Positions 1 to 8,471 are shown, numbered from the stretch's first letter. The stretch is DNA of 20,118 bases from JABDBK01 sp964453575 (GCA_964453575.1 CAYVRW010000040.1:1-20118); one strand, 5' to 3'. The notes: generated from the letters alone by a model not told the origin. Translations and numbers: made by a program.

Positions 1-36
1 CGTCGCTGAGGAGCGCTCCTTTGCCCACCCTACAAA
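1..36. repeat. Edge of a probable dispersed repeat
   Basis: The window opens with a perfect 12-bp palindrome AGGAGCGCTCCT at 9-20, followed by TTTGCCCACCCTACAAA. It is much more GC-rich than its surroundings and lies just downstream of a minus-strand gene. Its minus-strand reading (TTTGTAGGGTGGGCAAAGG) resembles short intergenic repeats common in gammaproteobacteria. That is recall, and only the edge of the element is inside the window. Confidence 0.35.
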
Positions 37-59
37 CTTCGATAGATAGTTTTTAATTT

Positions 60-527
60 TTAACGACCAAAACGGGGGCGGGATGATGAAACTTCTTGCT
101 GATTTTTTTGTTCTTTACCCATTTCTTTATTTAATAAAGAAATATCTAACATAAAATCAAATGATTGAGGAGCAAGACCATCGATCTTGCAAAGATTGGC
201 TATAAAATGACGAACTTGTGCAATTACTTTATCTTTTCCACACTGTTCGAAATATAAATAGGTATAATTGGTTTCTTGAAAGCTTGACTGGATGTCATTA
301 TCAAACTTTTTTAAAAAAATATCCATATTTTTTTCAGGAATATTACATTTAACTCCTGCTCTAAGCGCTACAGGTTGGCCCGTAGTAGTATCTTTCAAGA
401 CCCAAATATCAACCGTTTCTATGATCTTTGCATTTAAGAGCTTGTATATAAGGACTAACGAATGCTTTCCTTCGTATTGACTGATTTCGAAATCAATACC
501 ATTTTTATTGATTTTTCTTGTTTGCAT
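60..527 (-). CDS. Hypothetical protein, 155 aa
   Basis: I do not recognise a family. The product is a soluble mixed alpha/beta protein with no signal peptide or membrane segment. The central part (about residues 40-110) alternates short hydrophobic strands with charged turns, and the C-terminus is polar and basic (SSSRPRFGR). The ATG at 527 is preceded by GGATTAATT, giving a GGA about 6 bases upstream. It follows the 520-residue gene on the same strand after 75 bases that hold a stem-loop, so the two may share a transcript. The low-complexity tail and orphan neighbours fit a lineage-specific accessory protein, but no function can be assigned. Confidence 0.7.
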   Translation of the reverse strand: MQTRKINKNGIDFEISQYEGKHSLVLIYKLLNAKIIETVDIWVLKDTTTGQPVALRAGVKCNIPEKNMDIFLKKFDNDIQSSFQETNYTYLYFEQCGKDKVIAQVRHFIANLCKIDGLAPQSFDFMLDISLLNKEMGKEQKNQQEVSSSRPRFGR

Positions 528-561
528 AATTAATCCATATAATTTAAACGATCAAATCGAA

Positions 562-592
562 TCCCTTGTTTGCTGTGAAGCAAAGCAAGGGA
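562..592. other. Intergenic stem-loop
   Basis: TCCCTTGTTTGCT (562-574) pairs with AGCAAAGCAAGGGA (579-592) around a GTGA tetraloop, with one bulged base. It lies between two minus-strand genes. No T-run follows on either strand, so it is more likely a repeat, an mRNA-processing or stability element, or an attenuator than a classical terminator. Confidence 0.5.
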
Positions 593-602
593 CCTGAAGT
601 TA

Positions 603-2165
603 TTATCTTACTAATCTTTGTGAAAGATGAGTATCATCCGGCTGTGATAATACTTTTGGCCGCACAAACATATTCTTATTAGATATATTGTGAGGATCTG
701 CAAGTTGATTTAATCGATTATTAATTATATTAAGATAAGCATTTTTCGAGACATCAGACTCTATTGCTTTTTTCAATTCATCTAATATAACAACATTACG
801 CTCAAAGTATAATAATGCTTTAAATGCATTGATTGAACAATTATTATTTATTTTATCTTTATATAAGTCAACTTTATGTAAATCAACCCTAGCCAACAAT
901 TTTTTAGCATTGTTAGCTGTTACTGCTGTTTTTTCAAGCGGAATATTTTCTTCTTCAAAAGCTTTTAAAACTGCCTCGGTTGTTGTTAAAGCATGATGTT
1001 CCTTCTTTTCACGATCGGGTGTTGCATGACCCAACATAGCAGCTTTCATATATCGCATTTGAATTTCAGCAACATTTATCTTTCGAATAGCAGAAGATGC
1101 CATATTTTCATGAACAAATTTCGAAATCTCATTATTGAGTTCAGAAACTAATTGCTCAAATGCCTCATGCTTACGACGGTTAAATTCACCTACACATCTC
1201 GTATCATTTTCTTCAATAGCTTTACGTTTTGCATCCACTTCTTCCATGCTCAATTTTATAATCGTAAGGTAAAAATCTTTAGGATCTTTGGCCTTGATTA
1301 AACGCGCTAACAGCTCCTCTTCAAACTGATGTCTAGCCTGATTTTGATTGTCGATGGTATCACGCAGTTCTTTTGGGAGAGCTTGTTTAAATTCTGCTTT
1401 TTTAGCATTGTATAAATTATTATATAAATATTCTTTATGACGAATATAATCTGTATAGGGTTCTCTGAGCGTATTTAACACAAGCAGAAAAGGATCTTTT
1501 TGCGGATCAACATTTAATTTTTGTTCTAAACTTTTAGCCAGTTTTTCAAGCGAAATGGGTTCATTGGCCTGGTATAACTTAACCATCAGCGTGGTTGTTT
1601 CATCGGCTATATTTTTGGTTTTTTCAATATCATAGCCTGTAAAAGCACATAATCGCATGATCAAAGCAGCTTTAACTTGATTAAAGTTAACAAGAATGTC
1701 TTTTTTCGCGAGTTTATTAACAGCGCCATGCACAAGTTTATCATTAACCTTTGAAAATTCTTCTAACACATTAGAGGTATTTAAAAGAGTTTTTCTTTTT
1801 GCTAATTCTTTATCAAGCATAGCCAATGTATTGTCAAATTCTTTTTTAAAATTATCACGCTGGACTTTATGATCTGGATCATTGACTAATGCAGAAATTT
1901 TATTTTGTATGCCTTTGTCTTTCATTTTCTTTTTTGCTAACAATTCAGCATCGGAACGTTCGAAGTTTTTCTTTATCTCTTCTTTACGAGACTTAAGCAA
2001 ATTGTTTTCAGGATCTTGCTCTAAAAGATAAAGGATTGCTTCAGTTTTTGTGACAAAGTCTCGGTTTAATTTTTTCTGTTCTTCTTGCAATTGCTTGTCA
2101 GATTGCTGGATTGCTTCACCCAGTTGTTTTAATGCTGCCGCAGGTTCTACGTGTCTTGGTACCAT
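603..2165 (-). CDS. Large charged helical/coiled-coil protein, 520 aa
   Basis: No family is recognised. The product is almost entirely helix-forming and very rich in Lys, Glu, Asn and Leu, with heptad-like stretches, clearest in the first 150 residues (QSDKQLQEEQKKLNRDF and similar). There is no signal peptide and no membrane segment. The C-terminal 20 residues are polar with a basic end (DDTHLSQRLVR). The ATG at 2165 has a strong ribosome site (GGGGAGAGGAGC directly upstream). Size, coiled-coil character and lack of an enzymatic motif resemble secreted effectors of intracellular Legionellales, but that is inference from style alone; a structural protein is also possible. It may be cotranscribed with the next minus-strand gene (60-527). 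Confidence 0.75.
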   Translation of the reverse strand: MVPRHVEPAAALKQLGEAIQQSDKQLQEEQKKLNRDFVTKTEAILYLLEQDPENNLLKSRKEEIKKNFERSDAELLAKKKMKDKGIQNKISALVNDPDHKVQRDNFKKEFDNTLAMLDKELAKRKTLLNTSNVLEEFSKVNDKLVHGAVNKLAKKDILVNFNQVKAALIMRLCAFTGYDIEKTKNIADETTTLMVKLYQANEPISLEKLAKSLEQKLNVDPQKDPFLLVLNTLREPYTDYIRHKEYLYNNLYNAKKAEFKQALPKELRDTIDNQNQARHQFEEELLARLIKAKDPKDFYLTIIKLSMEEVDAKRKAIEENDTRCVGEFNRRKHEAFEQLVSELNNEISKFVHENMASSAIRKINVAEIQMRYMKAAMLGHATPDREKKEHHALTTTEAVLKAFEEENIPLEKTAVTANNAKKLLARVDLHKVDLYKDKINNNCSINAFKALLYFERNVVILDELKKAIESDVSKNAYLNIINNRLNQLADPHNISNKNMFVRPKVLSQPDDTHLSQRLVR

Positions 2166-2374
2166 GCTCCTCTCCCCAGTTATCTATTATTTTTAATGAA
2201 ATTTAGTAGTATCATAGTTTTTTGTCTTATACAACTAATAAATATTGTGCGAGATGTAGGAAAGTATTTGTACGAATTTCTTGACCGACATGACTAAAAT
2301 ATGTCAAAGTATACCCTTAGCGGTTTAAACTGCTATCAGTCAACTTGGATTTAACACTTAATGGAGATGTATTA

Positions 2375-2680
2375 ATGCGTAAATTTAGCGTTCTTTTTAT
2401 TATTGCAGCAGCATTTTCAACCTCATCAGTTTTTGCCTTTGGAGACATGTCATCCAAAGCTTGCGACACGATTGCTAAAGCTTGTACTGATGCAGGTTAT
2501 AACAGAGATGAATCGGCCACTAAGAAGTTTTGGCATGATTGCATGAGACCGCTCTTGCTCAATAAAACAGCAGAAGGTGTCACAGTCGATGCTGCCACTG
2601 TTAACCAATGCCGCAGCGACAAAATTGCAGAAATGAAAAAAGAAATGGCTGAGCTCTCCAAAGTTCCTGCAAAGAAATAA
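2375..2680 (+). CDS. Small exported four-cysteine protein, 101 aa
   Basis: The N-terminus is a textbook Sec signal peptide: MRK, then a hydrophobic core (FSVLFIIAAAF), then a cleavage site after SVFA (residue 21). The mature part is about 80 residues with four cysteines (KACD, KACT, HDCM, NQCR), suggesting two disulfides in the periplasm, and a Lys/Glu-rich helical tail. An in-frame TTG ten codons upstream exists, but the ATG at 2375 is preferred because GGAG (2363-2366) sits 8 bases before it and the signal peptide begins there. No family is recognised. It is probably monocistronic, with a candidate terminator hairpin downstream. Confidence 0.85.
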   Translation: MRKFSVLFIIAAAFSTSSVFAFGDMSSKACDTIAKACTDAGYNRDESATKKFWHDCMRPLLLNKTAEGVTVDAATVNQCRSDKIAEMKKEMAELSKVPAKK

Positions 2681-2707
2681 AATAGCCCAACTTTTATCGT
2701 GAAAATC

Positions 2708-2752
2708 GACAAGCACTTGCTGAATGATTTAACTCCATCACTTGTGCTTGTT
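2708..2752 (+). terminator. Candidate terminator hairpin after the exported protein gene
   Basis: ACAAGCAC (2709-2716) pairs with GTGCTTGT (2744-2751) about 30 bases after the stop codon. The loop is long (27 nt) and the following TTCGGGTTT is a poor T-tract, so it is a weak or imperfect intrinsic terminator. Confidence 0.35.
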
Positions 2753-2885
2753 CGGGTTTCATAAAGCCAAGCATCTTTTATCTAACTCCATGTATTTATG
2801 AAACAATTTATTGAATAAACCTTCGATTGCCATAATATATGCTAAACTTAAAGTATGTATTTTATACAATGAGTGATTTGCAAAT

Positions 2886-3623
2886 ATGGGTACTAATAAG
2901 TTATTTGCTACCGTCGCGATTAGCCTTGGGCAAAAATTAAAAAAATTATACGATGAAGTGTATGCAGAAGACCAATCCAAAACGCCCGAAGAAGTGCTTG
3001 CTATACTAGAAAAGCTTAAGGCATTTTGCGAACAACTCAATGAACAATATGCAGACTCAAACCAATACTTAAACATTCTTTTAGATTCAGCGGGTGAAGA
3101 TGCTTCATTATATTTTAATTCGCACTATCTTAAACACGCACAACAAACGTCTAAATCAAAAAAAACAAAGCGATTACTAGTTGAATTAAATCAAAAAAAT
3201 AAAAAACATTCTTCTCGAACGTATCTTTACGCTCAACGCCTATTTGAGCCTGCCTCAAAAGATCAAACACTTAAAAATAAAATAGTTGAAGATTCACAAC
3301 AAGATCAACGCATTGGAAAACATATAAGTGAACATCATTTATTTACTAAATATAACGATGCAAAAAAAGGTTCGGCAGAATATGTAAAAAACGATTTTAT
3401 GAATCATTTAGATCCTTCAAAACATTATAGCCTTGATGAAGTTGTTTTAGAAAGAGCTAAAGCACTGCATATGAGTCCTGCCCAATACAAAGAAGACCTT
3501 ATCAATGTTGCCGGCGGCTCTTCATCAAAAATGGAAGCGCTGGTTAATTTAATCGAACCTGGCTGGTCAAAATTACCTGCCCCTACTGAAGATAGCAGCA
3601 CTATTTTAAAATCTGGCAGTTGA
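2886..3623 (+). CDS. Hypothetical helical protein, 245 aa
   Basis: No family is recognised. The protein is soluble, Lys/Gln/Glu-rich and mainly helical, with no signal peptide or membrane segment. The N-terminal 80 residues look like a helical bundle; the middle (about residues 85-115) is strongly basic (TSKSKKTKRLLVELNQKNKKH), and the C-terminal third carries the region HYSLDEVVLERAKALHMSP. The ATG at 2886 has no convincing Shine-Dalgarno sequence, so the start is the least certain part. It is followed by the ABC exporter gene 59 bases later, but that gene has its own promoter overlapping this stop codon. It could be an effector or a chaperone-like protein; the sequence does not decide. Confidence 0.7.
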   Translation: MGTNKLFATVAISLGQKLKKLYDEVYAEDQSKTPEEVLAILEKLKAFCEQLNEQYADSNQYLNILLDSAGEDASLYFNSHYLKHAQQTSKSKKTKRLLVELNQKNKKHSSRTYLYAQRLFEPASKDQTLKNKIVEDSQQDQRIGKHISEHHLFTKYNDAKKGSAEYVKNDFMNHLDPSKHYSLDEVVLERAKALHMSPAQYKEDLINVAGGSSSKMEALVNLIEPGWSKLPAPTEDSSTILKSGS

Positions 3624-3648
3624 TAGCTCTTACAACAAATGCTATAAT
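3620..3648 (+). promoter_or_regulatory. Sigma70-type promoter for the ABC exporter
   Basis: TTGATA (3620-3625) and a perfect TATAAT (3643-3648) are separated by exactly 17 bases. The -35 box overlaps the stop codon of the preceding gene, so the transporter can be expressed independently. The expected start near 3655 leaves a leader of about 28 bases. Confidence 0.75.
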
Positions 3649-3682
3649 TTAAAGACTTATAACGATTTCAAAAAGTATATCC

Positions 3683-5476
3683 ATGCGTAACTCCACTTCT
3701 ACAGCAACCAAGCAGAAAAAAGCACTTTCTTTTATGGATGTGCTGCAATTCGCCATGGGTTATTGGGTAAAACAACCGAAAAAATTAACGGTTATTTTAA
3801 TCATGATTTTTTCAGCAGCCCTTTTTGAAGCTTATTTACCTAGCGCACTTTCTTCATTTTTAACGGCTATTCGAGAAAATGGCGATAAATCATGGGTTTT
3901 GAATAGCCTTGGAGTTTTTATTGGTATCTATTTAATCCAGGCTATACTTAGTTCTTGTGCTTACATTATTTATAATTCCTTCGAGACCCACATATTTAAA
4001 GCTCTCATTGACGATGTATTTACTCACGTACAACGTCTTCCAGAACAATTTTTTGTGAATACTTTCGCTGGCAGCATTATCTCTAAAATCAATCGCGCAC
4101 GACATCAGATTGAAGTATTTGAAGACCAAATTCTTATTCGAATTTTTCCGACTATTGTGATTTTAGTAGGAAGCATCTTATTTTTATCCCTGCGTTTTCC
4201 ACTTTTGGCAGTATTAATGGTGGTTTATCTGGGAATTTTAGTTATTGTTAGTGCATTTTTGGTTTTTAGAATTTCAGGCCCCGCTCAAGGACGCTATGCC
4301 AATCAACAGGATATCTACAGTGCGCATTTAGCAGATAGCATAAGCGGCATTGCGACCACCAAAGCTTACGCTCAAGAATATTCTGAATTACTACGTTTTT
4401 TTGATGTTACAAGCGTTTTACGGCTTAAAAATGTCCGCGCTTATCATTTGGGTAATATGGCTGGCCTGATCCAGCGCTTATTATTGGCGGGCATGTTGGC
4501 ATTAATGATGGGCGGCGGAACGTGGTACTTTTTTCATGGCGGCGCAACCGTCGAAAGCATGGCTTATTTAGCTTTTGCTTATACCATCATGCAATCCTAC
4601 ATTCGTGAGGTGGGAGAAAATATTAAAAATATTTTAACTTCGTCTTATGACCTGCATGCAGTGATGGGTATATTACGCGAAACTCCCGAAGTCATTGATA
4701 CTGACGTACTGTCTGATTTACAAATTCACCAAGGTGAAATTATATTTGATCAAGTTAGTTTTACTTATCCTGGCAAAATAACACCTATTTTCAAACATCT
4801 TTCCGTTAAAATACACGCGGGTGAACGTATTGCATTAGTAGGTCATTCCGGTGGCGGCAAAACCAGTTTCATTCGTTTACTACAACTTTTATATCCCATT
4901 CAAGAAGGCCGTATTTTTATTGATGGACAAGACATTGCGCTTGGATCTCGCCAATCATTGCGCAGTGAAATTGCGCTTGTGCCACAAGATCCTATTCTTT
5001 TTCACCGTACACTGCGTGAAAATATTGCCTATGCCAAACCCGATGCAACCGATGATGAAATTTATGCTGCTGCAAAACAAGCTCATATTGAGGATTTTAT
5101 CATGGGATTACCCCAACAATATGATACCTTAGTGGGTGAACGCGGTGTTAAATTATCAGGCGGCGAACGTCAACGCATTGCTATTGCCCGTGCGATATTA
5201 GCTGATCGCCCTATTCTTATTTTAGATGAAGCCACCAGTTCACTCGATTCAAAAAGTGAAAAGTCTATTCAAGAAGCATTACAAACGCTTACCGCTGGTC
5301 GGACATCCATTATGATTGCGCATCGACTTTCAACCATCATCAATGCAGATCGCATTTTAGTTTTCGATGGAGGACAGATTGTAGAACAAGGAAGTCATGC
5401 TGAGTTGGTTTTAAAAGAAAATGGGATTTATGCGAATTTGTATAAGTTGCAGTCGGGTGGGTTTATTGCTGATTAG
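3683..5476 (+). CDS. ABC exporter half-transporter (fused membrane and ATPase domains), 597 aa
   Basis: This is an ATP-driven exporter of the MsbA/multidrug type, acting as a homo- or heterodimer in the inner membrane. About six membrane helices occupy residues 30-320; the nucleotide-binding domain follows. Walker A is GHSGGGKT (387-394), the ABC signature LSGGERQR (491-498), Walker B ends in LDEA with D515 and E516, and the switch histidine is H547 (IAHRLS). The Q-loop is VPQDPILF. All catalytic residues are present and the length is normal. The substrate cannot be read from the sequence: lipid A precursor, other lipids, peptides or drugs are all possible. It ends 9 bases before the convergent transporter gene on the other strand. 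The ribosome site is weak (AAAAAGTATATCC). Confidence 0.93.
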   Translation: MRNSTSTATKQKKALSFMDVLQFAMGYWVKQPKKLTVILIMIFSAALFEAYLPSALSSFLTAIRENGDKSWVLNSLGVFIGIYLIQAILSSCAYIIYNSFETHIFKALIDDVFTHVQRLPEQFFVNTFAGSIISKINRARHQIEVFEDQILIRIFPTIVILVGSILFLSLRFPLLAVLMVVYLGILVIVSAFLVFRISGPAQGRYANQQDIYSAHLADSISGIATTKAYAQEYSELLRFFDVTSVLRLKNVRAYHLGNMAGLIQRLLLAGMLALMMGGGTWYFFHGGATVESMAYLAFAYTIMQSYIREVGENIKNILTSSYDLHAVMGILRETPEVIDTDVLSDLQIHQGEIIFDQVSFTYPGKITPIFKHLSVKIHAGERIALVGHSGGGKTSFIRLLQLLYPIQEGRIFIDGQDIALGSRQSLRSEIALVPQDPILFHRTLRENIAYAKPDATDDEIYAAAKQAHIEDFIMGLPQQYDTLVGERGVKLSGGERQRIAIARAILADRPILILDEATSSLDSKSEKSIQEALQTLTAGRTSIMIAHRLSTIINADRILVFDGGQIVEQGSHAELVLKENGIYANLYKLQSGGFIAD

Positions 5477-5485
5477 GGCTATGTG

Positions 5486-6685
5486 TCACACTGTCTTTCG
5501 CCTAGTAAAAAACACCGAACACATCACGCACAAAAGCAAAGTAAAAAATAGACTTATCGCCGAATTTTTTGAAAGACTAAGCAGCCATAATGAAATAGCG
5601 GCACCTATGCCCATCAATCCATAGGCGTGCATTAACATGTTTGGGTTAGAAGAACGCTCCTCTAATCCTATGCGATCCAAAATGGCTAATGCAAGAATCT
5701 CGTAAAAAAATGCAGATATAAAAATAAAAAATAATAATAAAATTTCGCCCATTGAATTTCCATAACCCCATTGGCGATAAATAACTCCAAAAATCGCAAT
5801 AGCAACACATAACGAAGATAAAATGCCATGAACGATAAAACTAGCTCCACGAGCGCTTGCTTTTGAACCGAAAAAAATCTTGGCAAAGCTATTTGTGTTC
5901 CATTCTAATAAAATTTGAAATTTTTTACAGAATACCGCTGCAACCGAAGCACCTAGATAATAAAATGCGAGTATCAAAGGAGTGAAGTCAGGCGAAACCT
6001 GGTGCGCAAGGCTAAATATTACAACTTGGATACCGATAGTGAGAAAAATAATAGAACTTATTAAATGTCGACTTGAAATAGGATCAGATTTGATACTCAA
6101 AGTTGATATAGATTGCGAGGACGGTCTAGCACGATTTACACGAAGCATATCGATCATTCCAGCGCTGAATTGAAGGCAAGCATCAATGATTAATGCAGAA
6201 GCTACGCCGATTTCAATACCTAACATACTCCATATAATCAACCCGCCAATCATGCCAGCTAAATATCCGAATTCTACCCATGCAATTTTTTGTTGTTGAC
6301 CAGCAGCCAATGATGCCCTTAATACTCTTGCGTAAAACCAAAAGCCAAATCGAATACTAAGAAGAGCAAAAAATATAACTGCAGGAATATCAGAAAGTTT
6401 TGCATTAACAGCATGTGCTTTGAATATATATAAAAGTATTAAAGCTGTTATTGCAGCAAAGATTGAAAACAAACGCGCAATCACATGCGATATTTTTTTA
6501 GGAACGATTTGCAAAAATGCAAGTCCCAACGTCGTTCCTACGAAAAATGCTAATATTGAACCATCCTGAAGAAGCGGATGATCAATGATACTCACTCCTT
6601 TTCCTAAAATCATGCCTCCACCGAAAGCGGCGATGAAGTTGGAAAGTGAAAAAAAATAATAGTTAGTATCCTGTTGTGTGTTCAT
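5486..6685 (-). CDS. MFS-like 12-TM transporter, 399 aa
   Basis: A polytopic inner-membrane protein with about twelve hydrophobic segments in two groups of six, separated by a polar loop (about residues 185-210, NRARPSSQSISTLSIKSD). This layout and length are typical of major facilitator transporters. The start is well supported: GAAGGAAATAATA precedes the ATG at 6685. The first 23 bases overlap the end of the methyltransferase-like gene, so the two are translationally coupled. That pairing suggests it exports or imports the product or substrate of the upstream enzyme, as biosynthesis-exporter pairs commonly do; this is inference. The N-terminal segment (SNFIAAFGGGMILGKG) also recalls membrane domains fused to spermidine-synthase-like proteins, so substrate and subfamily stay open. 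Confidence 0.75.
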   Translation of the reverse strand: MNTQQDTNYYFFSLSNFIAAFGGGMILGKGVSIIDHPLLQDGSILAFFVGTTLGLAFLQIVPKKISHVIARLFSIFAAITALILLYIFKAHAVNAKLSDIPAVIFFALLSIRFGFWFYARVLRASLAAGQQQKIAWVEFGYLAGMIGGLIIWSMLGIEIGVASALIIDACLQFSAGMIDMLRVNRARPSSQSISTLSIKSDPISSRHLISSIIFLTIGIQVVIFSLAHQVSPDFTPLILAFYYLGASVAAVFCKKFQILLEWNTNSFAKIFFGSKASARGASFIVHGILSSLCVAIAIFGVIYRQWGYGNSMGEILLLFFIFISAFFYEILALAILDRIGLEERSSNPNMLMHAYGLMGIGAAISLWLLSLSKNSAISLFFTLLLCVMCSVFFTRRKTV

Positions 6686-8189
6686 TATTATTTCCTTCTA
6701 AATAAGCACTAAAAATTGCATATTCGCGTGTACCATTGGAAGTGTTAACGACTTGGTGATAGGAGGGATCATATTTTACTTTAAAAAGACCTGACGCCTC
6801 AATTCCTCGTACAAGCGCTTGCATATCATATTTAATGATACTATGAAGAAGAATGAGTGTACCTTTAGGTAGGGGACGAGAAGTTTGATTTAAAGATTTA
6901 GCAATGTCAAGATCAAAAGCTAGTTTATAATAAAAACGATAGATTTGTCCTTTAATACCATGTCTTACTATATAAGTCTCTGGTTTGACTGGAGGACAGC
7001 GGGTATTTTGATCAGTAGGCAACATAAATTCTGGAGTTTCAGTTGAGCTTATATTACCCAACGATTCAAGCAATCCTCTCGTATGCATTAAGTGTCTTGG
7101 AGTTTGAAGTAAAAAATCATCCCAATTCCTAATATATTCATCATGTGTATCTCGCATGACAGAAACACCCGTTAATATTTCCAGGGGGCGATTTTGGAAA
7201 ATGCTTTGTATCATAGAAAAAAATTCTGTTTCTTGATCTTGGTAATTATTTCCTAAACAATTCCCAAAATATGTCACTAACATACTGCAAGATTGTGGTA
7301 GAAAATCATCATAAATAATTTTTTTTCTTTTGAACTCATTTCTTGCATGGTCAACTGCTTCTCTTAATCCTGAGAATATATCAGCTACTATCCCACCACA
7401 TATAAGTTGACCGCTTTCAATTTCAGGCATTAATACTTCTTTTAGAAGACCGATATGATCTCTTAATAACTTTTGCGATGAATCAATTGCAAGATAATGT
7501 ATCTTCTGATCTGAATTAGCTAAGATTTTTTTAAGTAATCCAATCTCAGCCAGACCTTCTCCTGGAGCCAACCCCACTATTCCGAGAATTTGTTTATCTT
7601 TAATTATACGATTCTTAATGCCTAATTGTTCCCATGCACCACTTTCATACTCAACTCGAATCTCTGCTTCTTTACTAGAATATGTTTCCCACCAACGAGC
7701 TGACCATTCTAGAAAATATAAACTTGGAAGAGGCAAAACTGCTTTTTCAATGAGGGCACATGCTACTTCTTCCGCTTTGATGGCTGGTGGATTGAGCAAT
7801 AATACTATAGGGTCAAAATCGTGAGTTTTATAATCTTGTATATCATGATTTTTTATTCTTTTGATTAGTTGAAATAGCCCTCGTGATGCTTTAAGTTGAA
7901 AATCATGATTAAATTTATCTAAGGTTTTACCAAGATTTAATACAGAGGTACGTAAAGTATTATCAGGAATGTGTCCATTAATAATTTTCTTTTTATTAAA
8001 TATCTCTCTGATGTTTCCATAAGTTAAAGGCTGTTTGGAATCAAGTAGAGCCAAGAAAACTAATACCTTGATAGAAGGCTGAGGAACTAGTCCAGGTTGA
8101 AACAAAGCATGTCTATTGTCTAACCATTCATTAAACATATCAACGTTTGCATGCCAGGTGTTAATAATGCTCGTATCTTCTATTTCCAT
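6663..8189 (-). CDS. Winged-helix / EgtD-like SAM methyltransferase fusion, 508 aa
   Basis: The C-terminal two thirds matches the histidine-specific methyltransferase family (EgtD-like, Methyltransf_33). Visible marks are a glycine-rich SAM loop GLAPGEG (206-212), an acidic residue after the next strand (AIDSS, D236), the family signature TYFGNCLGNN (306-315), and the family-like C-terminal strand (EYAIFSAYLEG). EgtD trimethylates histidine to hercynine with three SAM. Here a domain of about 110 residues precedes it; residues 37-111 read as a winged helix of the OmpR/AfsR C-terminal type (TLRTSVLNLGKTLDK, then QLKASRGLFQLI). An ATG 13 codons upstream exists, but the ATG at 8189 has AAAGG 8-9 bases before it. 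Substrate and DNA binding are not proven; a signalling or natural-product role is possible. Confidence 0.75.
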   Translation of the reverse strand: MEIEDTSIINTWHANVDMFNEWLDNRHALFQPGLVPQPSIKVLVFLALLDSKQPLTYGNIREIFNKKKIINGHIPDNTLRTSVLNLGKTLDKFNHDFQLKASRGLFQLIKRIKNHDIQDYKTHDFDPIVLLLNPPAIKAEEVACALIEKAVLPLPSLYFLEWSARWWETYSSKEAEIRVEYESGAWEQLGIKNRIIKDKQILGIVGLAPGEGLAEIGLLKKILANSDQKIHYLAIDSSQKLLRDHIGLLKEVLMPEIESGQLICGGIVADIFSGLREAVDHARNEFKRKKIIYDDFLPQSCSMLVTYFGNCLGNNYQDQETEFFSMIQSIFQNRPLEILTGVSVMRDTHDEYIRNWDDFLLQTPRHLMHTRGLLESLGNISSTETPEFMLPTDQNTRCPPVKPETYIVRHGIKGQIYRFYYKLAFDLDIAKSLNQTSRPLPKGTLILLHSIIKYDMQALVRGIEASGLFKVKYDPSYHQVVNTSNGTREYAIFSAYLEGNNNEHTTGY

Positions 8190-8285
8190 AGTTATATACC
8201 TTTCATTAAAGAGCAAATAAATTTGCATATGTTATCAATTCATTTTTATCGGGTCTTTAAAAAAATGATTTTTAAGCGAATGTTT

Positions 8286-8314
8286 AAGAACAAAAAATTT
8301 TTAAAAATGTTCTT
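8286..8314. promoter_or_regulatory. AAGAACA/TGTTCTT inverted repeat
   Basis: AAGAACA (8286-8292) and TGTTCTT (8308-8314) form perfect 7-bp arms around a 15-base A/T core, in the divergent region between the methyltransferase gene and the rightward small genes. The GAAC/GTTC half-site recurs at 8363-8379. It is a candidate operator; the regulator is unknown. Confidence 0.4.
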
Positions 8315-8326
8315 GATAGTTTTATA

Positions 8327-8354
8327 TTGTTTATGTAAATTCCGTATTTATAAA
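8327..8354 (+). promoter_or_regulatory. Candidate promoter for the small-ORF/HTH operon
   Basis: TTGTTT (8327-8332) and TATAAA (8349-8354) are 16 bases apart. Transcription would begin near 8361, inside the palindromic GAATGTTC/GAACGTTC element, which would let a bound repressor block initiation. The -35 match is only moderate. Confidence 0.35.
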
Positions 8355-8362
8355 TGATATGG

Positions 8363-8379
8363 AATGTTCATGAACGTTC
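8363..8379. promoter_or_regulatory. Overlapping GTTCATGAAC and GAACGTTC palindromes
   Basis: GTTCATGAAC (8366-8375) and GAACGTTC (8372-8379) are both perfect palindromes sharing four bases. Read differently, they are a tandem GAAYGTTC pair (8363 and 8372). Placed right after a candidate -10 box, they look like an operator. Confidence 0.4.
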
Positions 8380-8423
8380 TTAGTGTTTTATACATGAGTT
8401 TTAGCGAAAAAGGAAGCAGAATT

Positions 8424-8471
8424 ATGATTGAGATCATACAACCATTAATCAACAAGGAAGTCAGTCAATGA
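8424..8471 (+). CDS. Candidate 15-codon leader ORF
   Basis: This ORF encodes MIEIIQPLINKEVSQ. AAGGAAG (8410-8416) sits 7 bases before its ATG, and its TGA overlaps the next ATG as ATGA. In-frame ATGs at 8394 and 8370 would extend it to 25 or 33 codons, but they lack a comparable ribosome site. It is either a leader peptide or a small protein; the two good ribosome sites in a row are the main support. Confidence 0.4.
   Translation: MIEIIQPLINKEVSQ

Noticed and set aside
2759..3076. 105-codon minus-strand frame
   Set aside because: Overlaps the start of the 245-residue gene, is Ser/Phe/Tyr-rich as expected for antisense frames, and has no ribosome site.
4851..5132. 93-codon frame within the ABC exporter
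   Set aside because: An alternative frame of the conserved ATPase domain; no independent evidence.
8190..8228. Thirteen extra N-terminal residues on the methyltransferase fusion
   Set aside because: The ribosome site AAAGG lies between this ATG and the one at 8189, and the extra residues show no domain.
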